Of a stretch of DNA of 64,000 nucleotides, positions 50,650-59,134 are shown one piece after another; positions within the stretch are counted from its first letter, which is position 1; the number at the start of each line of letters is the position of its first letter. Source of the DNA: Pseudomonas sp. PD9R (lineage in GTDB: Bacteria; Pseudomonadota; Gammaproteobacteria; Pseudomonadales; Pseudomonadaceae); assembly GCF_019200975.1 (NCBI RefSeq), contig NZ_JAHTMR010000009.1, forward strand, positions 141,545 to 205,544. The letters are read 5' to 3'. A model generated the notes under the pieces. That model was not told the origin of the DNA. It made no database searches and was given only the letters and a program-made list of their open reading frames with translations. The position numbers and the translations under genes were made by a program.

Positions 50650-51591
50650 ATGCCCCATTACTTCGATTCTGCCCACCGAGAAGAAATCGACACCCTGCGC
50701 CAGCGCCTGACTGCCCGTACCGAATGGCCGACCTGGCTGCTGCTGATCGGCGTTTATGGAGGCTGGTTTGGCATTGTTCTGAACAGTCATCATTTGGGAC
50801 TGTGGTGGAGCACGTTGTTGCTGATCCCTTTGCTGGTGCTTTGGCTTTCCGTACAGCACGAATTGCTTCACGGCCATCCAACACGCTGGCCCGCGCTGAA
50901 CAAAATCCTCGGCTACGCGCCGTTCGCCGTCTGGTATCCCTATACCCTGTATCGCGACAGCCATTTGCTGCATCACCGCGATGAAGACCTGACCGTGCCC
51001 GGTCGCGATCCGGAAAGCCGCTACTTGCGCGCCGAGCATTGGCAGCGCAGTTCGCTGATCGAACAGGGCCTGCACTGGTTGAACAAAACCGTACTTGGCC
51101 GCTTCGCCATCGGTGCCCCACTGGCCTTGCTCGCGTTGGCCCGCGAAGAGCTGCAACGGCTTGCAAACGGCGAGCGCCAGGCGTGGTTGATGTGGCTTAG
51201 CCATGGCGCCCTGACTTTAGTGATGCTGCTGTTCATTGCCCGCTACAGCGTGTTGCCAGTCTGGCATTACCTGTTGCTGATCAGCGTTCCGGCGCTGTCG
51301 ATTGCAATGATTCGCTCCTACTATGAACATCGACCCCACGCAGCACCGGAGCAACGCACCGTGCTTAACGAAGCAGCGTGGCCGTGGCGCTGGCTATTCC
51401 TCAACCTCAATCTGCATCTGGTGCATCACGACTTGCCGGGGCTGCCGTGGTACGACTTGCCGCGCGCCTATCGGGCCCGACGCGAGCAATGGCTGGCGCG
51501 CAGTGGCGGGTTTCTGGTGCAGGGGTATGGTCAGTTGTGGCGTGAAAATGGGCTAAGCGCAATCGACAGTCCGCAGCATCCGTTTCACTGA
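50650..51591 (+). CDS. Membrane fatty acid desaturase family protein
   Basis: A di-iron membrane enzyme of 313 residues with the three histidine boxes HELLHGH (near 80), HLLHHRDED (near 107) and HLVHHDLP (near 258). Membrane segments surround them (LLLIGVYGGWFGIVL, WSTLLLIPLLVLWLSV, LTLVMLLFIARYSVL). The start is ATG 50650 (MPHYFDSAHREEI); no strong ribosome site is seen. It could be a desaturase or hydroxylase on lipids or on a small molecule. It begins a same-strand run with two binding-protein genes and an ECF sigma gene. The neighbours hint at a non-lipid substrate, but this is inference. Confidence 0.87.
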   Translation: MPHYFDSAHREEIDTLRQRLTARTEWPTWLLLIGVYGGWFGIVLNSHHLGLWWSTLLLIPLLVLWLSVQHELLHGHPTRWPALNKILGYAPFAVWYPYTLYRDSHLLHHRDEDLTVPGRDPESRYLRAEHWQRSSLIEQGLHWLNKTVLGRFAIGAPLALLALAREELQRLANGERQAWLMWLSHGALTLVMLLFIARYSVLPVWHYLLLISVPALSIAMIRSYYEHRPHAAPEQRTVLNEAAWPWRWLFLNLNLHLVHHDLPGLPWYDLPRAYRARREQWLARSGGFLVQGYGQLWRENGLSAIDSPQHPFH

Positions 51592-51616
51592 TTTTTATGA
51601 ACGATACAAGCCCGCT

Positions 51617-51705
51617 TCAGGAGCGAGCCTGCTCGCGATGAGGCCCTCACATACAACACCTGTGTTGTCTGTCACACCGCCATCGCGAGCAGGCTCACTC
51701 CCACA
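51617..51705. repeat. REPIN (GAGCGAGCCTGCTCGCGA family)
   Basis: An inverted pair in the gap between the desaturase and the PhnD-like gene. Confidence 0.88.
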
Positions 51706-51734
51706 GGGAGCACTTCGCTGTATGGGAAGAATTG

Positions 51735-52523
51735 ATGACACACATCGCCGAACTACTGATGTACGTCGCTCCAGAACCGATCCGACAGGCCAACGAGCGC
51801 TGGCTGACGCGAATCCTTGAGCGGCTGGGCGCCACCCGCCGCAGCGCCGAGGGTTTATCACTAATGGATCTTTGGCTGTCCCCGCAATTATTGCTGACCC
51901 AAACCTGTGGCTATCCGTTGATGACGGCATTGCGCGGCCAGGTCCGGGTGCTCGGTCGCCCCCGTTATGAACTGCCGGACAGCACCGGCGGCAATCATTG
52001 CAGCCTGCTGTTGAGTCGAGCCGATGATCAGCGGCGAACCCTGCCGGACTTTCGCGGCAGCCGTGGCGTGATCAATGGCGAAGATTCCAACAGCGGCATG
52101 AATCTGCTGCGACATCGACTTGCGCCGCTGCATCGCGACGGTCAGTTTTTTTCCCGGGTCGGCATCAGCGGCAGCCACCGTGAAAGCCTGCGCTGGTTGC
52201 GCGAAGACCTTTCCGATCTGGCGGCCATCGACAGCGTGACCTTCGCCTACCTGGCGCGACACGCCGCAAACGAAGTTTGTGGTTTACGTGTTGTCGGGCG
52301 CAGTGCATTGAGTCCGACCTTGCCGTTCGTTACCGCCGCCACGGTCACTGATGAACAGGCTGAAAACCTTCGGCAAGTGATGAATCAGGCTTTGCGCGAA
52401 CTGCCGGAAGTGGTCGAAGCCCTTGGTTTGCACGAGGTGTTGGCGGCCGGCGAAAGTGACTATCAGGTGGTACTCGACTATCAGCAGGAGGCTGAAGCTC
52501 TGGGGTATGGGCGCCTGCATTAG
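51735..52523 (+). CDS. PhnD-like solute-binding protein without signal peptide
   Basis: A 262-residue protein of the phosphate/phosphonate binding-protein fold (periplasmic binding protein type 2). Typical features are SPQLLLTQTCGYPLMTALRG, RGSRGVINGEDSNSGMNLLRHR and a central DLAAIDSVTFAYLARH. The N-terminus MTHIAELLMYVAPEPIRQAN has no signal peptide, so it should remain in the cytosol. ATG 51735 follows GGAAGA. No permease or ATPase genes are near. It may be a cytosolic ligand sensor or a stranded transport component. The next gene is an ECF sigma factor. Confidence 0.82.
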   Translation: MTHIAELLMYVAPEPIRQANERWLTRILERLGATRRSAEGLSLMDLWLSPQLLLTQTCGYPLMTALRGQVRVLGRPRYELPDSTGGNHCSLLLSRADDQRRTLPDFRGSRGVINGEDSNSGMNLLRHRLAPLHRDGQFFSRVGISGSHRESLRWLREDLSDLAAIDSVTFAYLARHAANEVCGLRVVGRSALSPTLPFVTAATVTDEQAENLRQVMNQALRELPEVVEALGLHEVLAAGESDYQVVLDYQQEAEALGYGRLH

Positions 52524-52536
52524 ATGGCGTACGTCC

Positions 52537-52562
52537 TGTAGGAGCTGCCGAAGGCTTCGATC
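52537..52562. repeat. REP singlet, eroded
   Basis: TGTAGGAGCTGCCGAAGGCT starts a REP of the CCGAAGG class that loses its pattern after TTCGATC. Confidence 0.75.
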
Positions 52563-52714
52563 CTGGCGGTAAAACGAACACTGGAGACGTTAAGGGTTAA
52601 TTCATTTATGGAATATAAAAATCACTTTTAAATATTATTAATGAATAAGCCTCCTTGCTAGGATCGCGTTACCGGACCTCCGGACATTCAGCGACCCCTA
52701 ACCTTGGAGCCTCT
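52563..52714 (+). promoter_or_regulatory. AT-rich promoter region of the ECF sigma gene
   Basis: The stretch at 52600-52655 is strongly AT-rich (TATAAAAATCACTTTTAAAT then ATTATTAATGAATAAG), unlike the surroundings. It probably holds the promoter. A convincing Fur box was not found. Confidence 0.4.
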
Positions 52715-53248
52715 ATGTCCGGCACCGATATTTCCCATCGTAATGATGTGGGCGGATTATTCCGCGCTCATTACCCCTGGCTCTGCGCCCAATTGCGCCA
52801 GCATCTGGGGGCCAGCTCCAGTGTCGAAGACATCGCCGCCGAAGCTTTCGTGCAATTGCTCGAAGCGCCAGCGCCGGTATTAATCCGCGAGCCTCGCGCC
52901 CTGTTGAGCACCATCGCCCGCCGCCTGATCTATCAACTATGGCGTCGCCGCGATCTGGAACGCCAACACCTTGATCAACTGCGACACGCCGATCAACCGT
53001 CAACACCTTCACCCGAAGAACTGGCGCAACTGACCCAGGCCTTAGATGGGCTCGACCGCACACTCGCGCGCCTGCCCGGCAAGGTTCGGGCGACCTTTCT
53101 GCTGTCGCGGGTCGATGGTCTGACCTACCCGCAAATCGCTGCCGAACTGGGTATTTCCCCGCGTTCGGTCAGCGCTTACATGACCCGCTCCCAGGCGCTG
53201 TGCACCCGGCACAGTGCCAATCAATTCCTGAACCAGAGGTCCGCATGA
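52715..53248 (+). CDS. FecI-type ECF sigma factor without anti-sigma partner
   Basis: A 177-residue extracytoplasmic-function sigma factor. Region 2 is near 10-80 (SSVEDIAAEAFVQLLE, RALLSTIARRLIYQLWRRRDLE) and region 4 near 110-165 (LARLPGKVRATFLLSRVDGLTYPQIAAELGIS). GGAG precedes ATG 52715. Its stop overlaps the next start (ATGA), coupling it to a periplasmic binding protein instead of the usual FecR and TonB receptor. No anti-sigma gene is present in either neighbour. The target genes may be the flanking transport-like genes or the desaturase. Confidence 0.88.
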   Translation: MSGTDISHRNDVGGLFRAHYPWLCAQLRQHLGASSSVEDIAAEAFVQLLEAPAPVLIREPRALLSTIARRLIYQLWRRRDLERQHLDQLRHADQPSTPSPEELAQLTQALDGLDRTLARLPGKVRATFLLSRVDGLTYPQIAAELGISPRSVSAYMTRSQALCTRHSANQFLNQRSA

Positions 53249-54258
53249 GATCAATCAAAACCTTGCTCGGCAGTTCGCTGTTGGCGTTGAGCCTGATTGC
53301 CAACCAGGCATCGGCAGTGGAAAAAACGGCACCCATTCACTTTGGCGACATCACGTGGGAAAGCGGCAGCCTTATCACCGAGATCCTGCGTTTGATTGTC
53401 GAGAAAGGTTACGGCTATCCGACGGACACGTTACCGGGCAGCACCGTCAGCCTCGAAGCGGCATTGGCCAAGAATGACATTCAAGTGATCGGCGAAGAGT
53501 GGGCCGGGCGCAGTCCGGCGTGGGTCAAAGCCGCGTCGGAAGGCAAAGTGTTCGGCCTGGGCGACACAGTCAAGGGAGCCACCGAAGGCTGGTGGGTGCC
53601 GGAATACGTGATCAAGGGCGATCCGGAACGTGGCATCAAAGCCTTGGCACCGGAGCTGAAATCCGTCGCCGACCTCGCACGTTACAAGGACGTGTTCCGT
53701 GACCCGGAAGACCCGAGCCGTGGCCGCTTCCTCAATAGCCCCACCGGCTGGACCTCGGAGATCGTCAACAGTCAGAAACTCAAGGCTTATGACCTGACCG
53801 CCAGCTACGTCAACTTCCGCACCGGGTCCGGCGCGGCGCTGGATGCCGAGGTGGCATCGTCAATCCGCCGTGGCAAGCCGGTGCTGTTCTACTACTGGTC
53901 TCCGACGCCACTGCTGGGCCGTTTCAAACTGGTGAAACTCGACGAGCCACCGTTCGATGCGCAAGCCTGGAAAACTCTGGCCGATGCCAACAACCCGAAT
54001 CCCAAAGGCACCCGTTCGATGCCGGCAAGCCTGGCCATCGGCGTATCTGCGCCGTTCAAGACGCAGTATCCGGACTTGGTGGCGTTCTTCGAAAAAGTCG
54101 ACTTGCCGATTGATCTGTTGAACCAGACGCTGGCCCAGATGAGTGAAAAGCGGCAAAAGCCGCGTGAAGTCGCCGAAGGTTTTTTGCGTGATCAACCGCA
54201 AGTGTGGAAGGGCTGGGTGCCTGGTGAAGTGGCAGATAAAGTGAGTGCGAGTTTGTAA
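53245..54258 (+). CDS. Periplasmic binding protein of the quaternary-amine (ProX/OpuAC) class
   Basis: A 337-residue ABC-type solute receptor with a signal peptide (1-24, ending ASA). The mature part begins EKTAPIHFGDITWESGSLITEIL, the typical glycine betaine/choline binding start. Aromatic residues for cation binding are plentiful (WESG, EEWAGRSPAW, GWWVPEY, YYWSPTPL). The start overlaps the ECF sigma stop and has AGAGG upstream. No permease or ATPase gene lies in this locus, so it is an orphan receptor here. It may serve uptake through a distant transporter, or sensing. Confidence 0.88.
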   Translation: MRSIKTLLGSSLLALSLIANQASAVEKTAPIHFGDITWESGSLITEILRLIVEKGYGYPTDTLPGSTVSLEAALAKNDIQVIGEEWAGRSPAWVKAASEGKVFGLGDTVKGATEGWWVPEYVIKGDPERGIKALAPELKSVADLARYKDVFRDPEDPSRGRFLNSPTGWTSEIVNSQKLKAYDLTASYVNFRTGSGAALDAEVASSIRRGKPVLFYYWSPTPLLGRFKLVKLDEPPFDAQAWKTLADANNPNPKGTRSMPASLAIGVSAPFKTQYPDLVAFFEKVDLPIDLLNQTLAQMSEKRQKPREVAEGFLRDQPQVWKGWVPGEVADKVSASL

Positions 54259-54397
54259 GACGCCAAGAGTTTGTGCGTTGCCTTGCCTGTTCGCGAAGGA
54301 CCGATTGTCGGAGCTGTTAGTTTTGACAGTAGACGGCCAACTCTCATACTTGGATTCTGTACTTGAAAGTTTTAAAACTTACAGTGCGGAGTCCAAT

Positions 54398-55042
54398 ATG
54401 AAAATCAAATGGCTAACTTTCTTTGGGATTGCATGTGTTGGCATTGCCGCGTTGTTTTTTGTTTATGCGGGCAGTAGTAAAACAAGCCATAGAACATACA
54501 CAGTGTTCAATCCTCCTCTGAGTGACGTAGAGAAGGCGATAGTTCAACCGCAGATTGATCAACTGCTCAAAAGCACAACAGGTGGAAAACAGGTCAGCTC
54601 CACTCAGGTGGAGTTCGATAGCGGTGTTGTAACCACGTTCCAGGTCCCGGGCGCCACCCATGAACCTCACACGACTTGTGATTTTGGTTTTTTTTGTGTT
54701 TGGGAAGCCAATAATTACTTAGGTACAAGGGTCGCTCAGCCTGTGCTAGCCAGCGGAACAATCAACTTGCCTGTGTACATGACTCGCGAGGTTTCCTCCT
54801 GGAAATATAATAACAATATATATAGAACGATTGTTTATGGCCTCGATGGCCCAAACGGTGCTGGCAAAATTATGACGAGCACACTAAAGGAAATTGATAA
54901 CGGCGGTGAATGCTGCCCCTTCGGTGAGGCCGAAAAATCCAAAGCATGGACGGAAATATATGAAATGAGCAGCCTCGGCGAATACAACGACAAGATAGTG
55001 AGTCTTCGTTTCACTCCAATGTTTGTCCGCGCTCCTCAGTGA
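54398..55042 (+). CDS. Membrane-anchored or secreted orphan with an I36-like motif
   Basis: A 214-residue protein starting at ATG 54398 after GGAG. One hydrophobic N-terminal segment (WLTFFGIACVGIAALFFVYAG) acts as anchor or signal. CDFGFFCVWEANNYLG near 106-121 resembles the Cys-x6-Cys..N-x-x-G motif of the peptidase inhibitor I36/beta-gamma crystallin group. A CC pair (GGECCPFGE) lies further on. The gene is distinctly AT-rich and uses codons unlike its neighbours, suggesting recent acquisition. The function is unknown; protease inhibition or a cell-surface role is speculation. Confidence 0.65.
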   Translation: MKIKWLTFFGIACVGIAALFFVYAGSSKTSHRTYTVFNPPLSDVEKAIVQPQIDQLLKSTTGGKQVSSTQVEFDSGVVTTFQVPGATHEPHTTCDFGFFCVWEANNYLGTRVAQPVLASGTINLPVYMTREVSSWKYNNNIYRTIVYGLDGPNGAGKIMTSTLKEIDNGGECCPFGEAEKSKAWTEIYEMSSLGEYNDKIVSLRFTPMFVRAPQ

Positions 55043-55452
55043 CATTCGTCGCTGAATCGATTTTGTCCTGAATACTGGCCGACTAGTGGCCTTGCTTAGC
55101 CCTGATGACTGTCTATGCTGGCTTGTAACAAATCATGTCGATTACCTCCAGGTGAACGATATCCAAGCCGCAAGAGTGCGCTACCCAAGTCACCAATGCC
55201 TGGCTGAATGGAGCTACCTAATAAATGGATTTTGCTTATGAGTACGTTAGGGCTGGCCCGGTCCCGGGCTATCAAGAGAAGGATGTCTTGATGAGGACGT
55301 CGCAATCAGGACCCTCCGATTCAACATCATTTATCACCTGACAAGTCCTTCCTGTGGAGGGGCGCGTGTACCTGTTCCGTGGAACGTAGTGGTGGATTTG
55401 AAAGACCAGCAACTTTCTTAAATCAAAAGACCGCGCTTAGGGTGATACGACC
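55043..55452. other. 410-base region without a recognised gene
   Basis: Lower-GC sequence between the AT-rich orphan and the BdlA-like gene. It holds only short frames; one of 38 codons (55225-55341) has a distant GGAG but no recognisable protein pattern. It is perhaps decayed foreign DNA plus the promoter of the next gene. No REP or terminator hairpin was found. Confidence 0.4.
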
Positions 55453-56772
55453 ATGTTCAACCTACATCACAAGGCTGACCTGCTGGAAATCGAACGCTAC
55501 AGCTGTGCGCTGACCGAGGCTAACGCCAAGTTGGCGGCCGTCAGCCGTTCGATGGCGATGATTGAGTTCACCCCGGATGGCATTGTGCTCGATGCCAATG
55601 AAAATTTTTGCAGCACCATGGGTTACAGCGCCGAAGAAGTCCGCGGCAAACATCACCGGATTTTCTGCGAAGAGGTGTTTTACCGCAGCGAAGCGTACGC
55701 CAAATTGTGGCGCGACCTGGGGCGTGGCGAGCCGGTCAGCGGGACCTTTTTGCGCTTGAACAAGAGTGGCAAGGAAATCTGGCTCGAAGCCAGTTACATG
55801 CCGGTCTACGGTCCTGATCGCCAGGTCAAAAGCGTGATCAAAGTGGCTACGGACATTACTGCCAGGGTTAATAAGGAGCACGAAAACCAAAGTATGCTCG
55901 CCGCCATCGGGCGCTCTATGGCCGTCATCGAGTTCACCCCTGAAGGCCGGGTGATTGCGGCAAACGAAAACTTCCTGAAAACCACCCAGTACTCGCTCAA
56001 CGAAGTTGTGGGGCAGCATCACAGCTTGTTCTGTCACCGTGCCGAGGCCGAATCCGCCTCGTATAAAGCCTTCTGGGCCTCACTCAATCGCGGCGAATAT
56101 CACTCCCATCGTTTCGAGCGCAGGAACAAGCAAGGTCAGACGATATTTCTCGAAGCATCCTACAACCCATTGTTCGACGCCAAGGGCCGGCTGTACAAAG
56201 TGGTGAAGTTCGCCAGCGACATCACCCATCAGGTCACCACGTTACAAACTGCCGCGGAATCGGCCCACAGCACCTCGGTACAAAACGACGCCTGTGCGCG
56301 CAAAGGTTCGGAGGTGGTGCAGCAAACGGTGCAGATCATCCAGGACATTTCCAAAGACTTGAACCAGGCAGCGTTGAGCATCGATGCGGTCAGCAAGCAG
56401 TCGGACATCATCGGCACCATCGTGCAGACCATCCGTGGCATTGCTGATCAAACCAACCTGCTGGCGCTCAACGCGGCCATCGAAGCAGCCCGCGCCGGCG
56501 AACATGGGCGAGGGTTTGCGGTGGTGGCCGATGAAGTGCGCAGCCTTGCCGCACGCACCAGTCAGGCGACGCTGGAGATCGTCGATGTGGTGCGCAAGAA
56601 CCACGACTTGTCGTTGAGTGCGGTGTCGAGCATGCAGTCGAGCCTGAGCCGAACCGGGCTCGGCGTGGAGCTGGCGAACGAGGCGGGCGAAGTGATTCTG
56701 GAGATTCAACAGGGATCGCGGCACGTGGTGGATGCGATCAGCCAGTTCAACTCGACGTTGCAACTGAACTAG
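55453..56772 (+). CDS. bdlA: Soluble PAS-PAS chemoreceptor, BdlA-like
   Basis: A cytosolic methyl-accepting protein of 439 residues with two PAS domains (about 28-135 and 150-258) and a short MCP signalling domain (about 270-439, tip DQTNLLALNAAIEAARAG). This layout and length match BdlA of P. aeruginosa (417 residues), which controls biofilm dispersion and is activated by cleavage between the PAS domains. Here Met148 lies in the linker before the second PAS repeat. The two PAS domains are clear duplicates (SRSMAMIEFTPDGIVLDANENF and GRSMAVIEFTPEGRVIAANENF). There are no membrane segments. An Aer-like energy sensor is the alternative. Confidence 0.85.
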   Translation: MFNLHHKADLLEIERYSCALTEANAKLAAVSRSMAMIEFTPDGIVLDANENFCSTMGYSAEEVRGKHHRIFCEEVFYRSEAYAKLWRDLGRGEPVSGTFLRLNKSGKEIWLEASYMPVYGPDRQVKSVIKVATDITARVNKEHENQSMLAAIGRSMAVIEFTPEGRVIAANENFLKTTQYSLNEVVGQHHSLFCHRAEAESASYKAFWASLNRGEYHSHRFERRNKQGQTIFLEASYNPLFDAKGRLYKVVKFASDITHQVTTLQTAAESAHSTSVQNDACARKGSEVVQQTVQIIQDISKDLNQAALSIDAVSKQSDIIGTIVQTIRGIADQTNLLALNAAIEAARAGEHGRGFAVVADEVRSLAARTSQATLEIVDVVRKNHDLSLSAVSSMQSSLSRTGLGVELANEAGEVILEIQQGSRHVVDAISQFNSTLQLN

Positions 56773-56779
56773 CAATCCA

Positions 56780-56846
56780 TGTAGGAGCTGCCGAAGGCTG
56801 CGATCTTTTGACTGTCAAAAAATCGCAGCCTGCGGCAGCTCCTACA
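56780..56846. repeat. REPIN, compact
   Basis: A left arm of the CCGAAGG type and a right arm of the CCTGCGG type, inverted, between convergent genes. Confidence 0.88.
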
Positions 56847-56849
56847 GGG

Positions 56850-57407
56850 TTACAGCGAAGCGAGGAACTTGTCGACCACCTGGGTGCTGCCTTTTTCGCT
56901 GCTGCTGGTTTCTTTGTCGGCCTGCGCCAATTGCATTTTGTCTTTCATGCGATCGGCAACTTCTTGAGCAACCGCTTGTTGTTTCTCTGGCGGCATGGCT
57001 TTCAAGTCTTCTTCAGTAATCCCCATCTCTTTCAGGATGCTGTCGCGCAAACGCTGTTCCGGCGTTTTGCTCATGTAGTCCTTGAAGTCGCTCATGGCTG
57101 CGCTGTCGGTGGACTGAGTCGTGCCGGTCGAGTCGCTCGCTTGCAGGGTCACGCGGGTTTTGGCGAACGCTTCATCAACGTTATCGCTGATTTTGCTCGC
57201 CTCACTCACTTGTTGCGTGGCGAGTTGAGTGGCGGAGTCCTGCACCTGCTTGGTGGCCGTGGTTTGCGCCTGCACATTGTTTTGCAGGGCCTGGGCCATG
57301 ATCGCTTGAAGACCGCCCTGAAGTCCGGCGGCAGCATCGGCGCTCGGCTCGTCGCCGGGACGTTTGGGAAGTGGGGTGACCAACGATTGTTTTGCACTGA
57401 CCAACAT
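56850..57407 (-). CDS. Hypothetical protein, 185 residues, coiled-coil rich
   Basis: The family is not recognised. It is a hydrophilic protein rich in Gln, Ala, Lys and Thr, with long helical parts (LQAIMAQALQNNVQAQTTATKQ and EEDLKAMPPEKQQAVAQEVADRM) and no signal peptide or membrane segment. The middle part is Ser/Thr-rich and probably flexible (TLQASDSTGTTQSTDSA). The frame begins at ATG 57407; the ribosome site is weak. Codon use is normal for the genome, which supports a real gene. Confidence 0.72.
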   Translation of the reverse strand: MLVSAKQSLVTPLPKRPGDEPSADAAAGLQGGLQAIMAQALQNNVQAQTTATKQVQDSATQLATQQVSEASKISDNVDEAFAKTRVTLQASDSTGTTQSTDSAAMSDFKDYMSKTPEQRLRDSILKEMGITEEDLKAMPPEKQQAVAQEVADRMKDKMQLAQADKETSSSEKGSTQVVDKFLASL

Positions 57408-57571
57408 GATGTGTAGACCTTGTGGGTTTGCGGTGCAGTGCTTTCAGCAAATAACGTGCCTGACATAAAAACTGCTAATGAAACAACATGTTATGTGGAT
57501 TTCGATGCGTTTGGCGGTGATGCTTGCGGTCAAGCCTTGCCGTCGGGCGGCAGGACTCGACCGCTGGATCA

Positions 57572-58996
57572 TTAGCGATGGGCAATGTTCTCCAGTGCCA
57601 GGTTACGGGTACGTGGGCCGAACCAACTGATGGTCAGCATCACGATCAGCATGCTGCTGACAATGAACGCCAGCACGCCGGGCGTACCGAAATGTTCGAG
57701 AAAAATCCCGATCAGCAAACTGCTGAACACCGTCGACAAACGACTGAACGAATAGCAGAACCCCACCGCACGCGCGCGGATGTTGGTGGGGAACAGTTCA
57801 CTTTGATAAGAGTGATAGCTGAAGCTCAGCCACGCGTTGCAGAAGGTGATCATCACCCCGCAAAAGATCAGGCCGAACGCGCTGGTCTGAAACGCAAACA
57901 ACGTTCCGAAGGTCATGGCGCCGAGGGCCGAGCCGACGATCTGCCACTTGTTCTCGAAGCGATTGGCGAACTTCACGAACAGCAACGGCCCGAGCGGGTA
58001 GGCGAGGGTGATGACAAAGGCGTACATCAGGCTGTGGGTCACGCTGACGCCTTGGCCGTTCAGCAGCGCCGGCAACCAGTTGCCGAAACCGAAGAAGCCA
58101 ATGGCCTGGAACACGTGAAACACAATCAGCATCAAGGCCCGACGACGATAAGGTGGCTGCCAGATATCGGCGAAACGGCCCTTGCCCTGAATATCCACTG
58201 CCGCCAGTTCCGGTTCGTCCAATGGTTTGCGTTGATCCTTCACGCAGCGCGCTTCGATGCGGGCGAGAATCTGGTCGGCCTCGTCAAACCGCCCATGCTG
58301 GGCCAGCCAGCGCGGTGATTCCGGCAGGCGCGAGCGCAGCCACCAGATAAACAACGCAAACACCGCGCTCGCCAACACCACAAAACGCCAGCCGGAAATG
58401 CCGAACGGCGCCTGCGGCACCAGCCACCAGGACATCAGCGCTACCGCCGGTACGGACAGAAACTGCACGAAAAAAGCGAAGGCAAACGCCGAACTGCGCA
58501 TGCGCTTGGGCACCAGTTCCGAGAGGTACGCGTCGATGGTCACCAACTCGATGCCCAGGCCAATGCCCACCAGAAACCGCATGCAGATGATGCCCAACGC
58601 CGAACTTTGAACGCCCATGGCCACCGTGGCGACGGTGTACCAGATCAAGGCGAAGGTGAATATCGCGCGTCGGCCGAACCGATCAGCCAATGGGCTCAAG
58701 AGGCTGGCACCGAGGAAGAGCCCAAGAAACGTCGCCGAGGCGAAGGCCGCCTGATCGGAGAAACCGAACACGCCCTGATTGCCGGTGGCGAAGATGCCGT
58801 CGCTGATCAGGCCGGGGCTGATGTAGGCGGTCTGGAACAGGTCATAGAGTTCGAAAAAACCACCGATCGACAGCAGGGCCACCAATCGCCAAATGGTCGA
58901 GACGGCGGGGAGGCGATCGATGCGGGCAGAAATCTGTGCGGCGCGCACGGGGTCGATGTCGTCTGTTTGAGCAACGCCGGGGGAATGTGCAGTCAT
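57572..58996 (-). CDS. MFS transporter (metabolite:H+ symporter type)
   Basis: A twelve-helix major facilitator of 474 residues. The loop 2-3 signature is SPLADRFGRRAI, and SRLPESPRWLAQHGRFDEAD is the central cytoplasmic loop typical of the sugar/aromatic acid symporter branches. The second half repeats the motif in a weaker form (LLFVKFANRFENKW). The long N-terminal cytosolic stretch (about 35 residues) is common in the group. No metabolic genes are adjacent, so the substrate is unknown. Confidence 0.9.
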   Translation of the reverse strand: MTAHSPGVAQTDDIDPVRAAQISARIDRLPAVSTIWRLVALLSIGGFFELYDLFQTAYISPGLISDGIFATGNQGVFGFSDQAAFASATFLGLFLGASLLSPLADRFGRRAIFTFALIWYTVATVAMGVQSSALGIICMRFLVGIGLGIELVTIDAYLSELVPKRMRSSAFAFAFFVQFLSVPAVALMSWWLVPQAPFGISGWRFVVLASAVFALFIWWLRSRLPESPRWLAQHGRFDEADQILARIEARCVKDQRKPLDEPELAAVDIQGKGRFADIWQPPYRRRALMLIVFHVFQAIGFFGFGNWLPALLNGQGVSVTHSLMYAFVITLAYPLGPLLFVKFANRFENKWQIVGSALGAMTFGTLFAFQTSAFGLIFCGVMITFCNAWLSFSYHSYQSELFPTNIRARAVGFCYSFSRLSTVFSSLLIGIFLEHFGTPGVLAFIVSSMLIVMLTISWFGPRTRNLALENIAHR

Positions 58997-59134
58997 GGGC
59001 TGATCCAGTTTTTATTGATGGAGAAGCTTAGCCTGCTATCGGAAAAAAATGATTGTGAATCCCGGTAGTTGTGTACCGAGATTTGCCGAGTTATTGCAAT
59101 GAGTGGTTACGTTTTAGGGATTTATAGCGGCCAC

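Noticed and set aside
52600..52655. Fur box before the second ECF sigma gene
   Set aside because: The AT-rich stretch has loose resemblance only; no GATAATNATTATC-like dyad of sufficient quality was found.
55096..55305. Minus-strand frame of 69 codons after the AT-rich orphan
   Set aside because: No ribosome site, no recognisable pattern, in a region that looks non-coding.
55225..55341. Plus-strand frame of 38 codons beginning MDFAYEYVRAGP
   Set aside because: The GGAG is too far from the ATG and no conservation can be judged; kept only as a remark.
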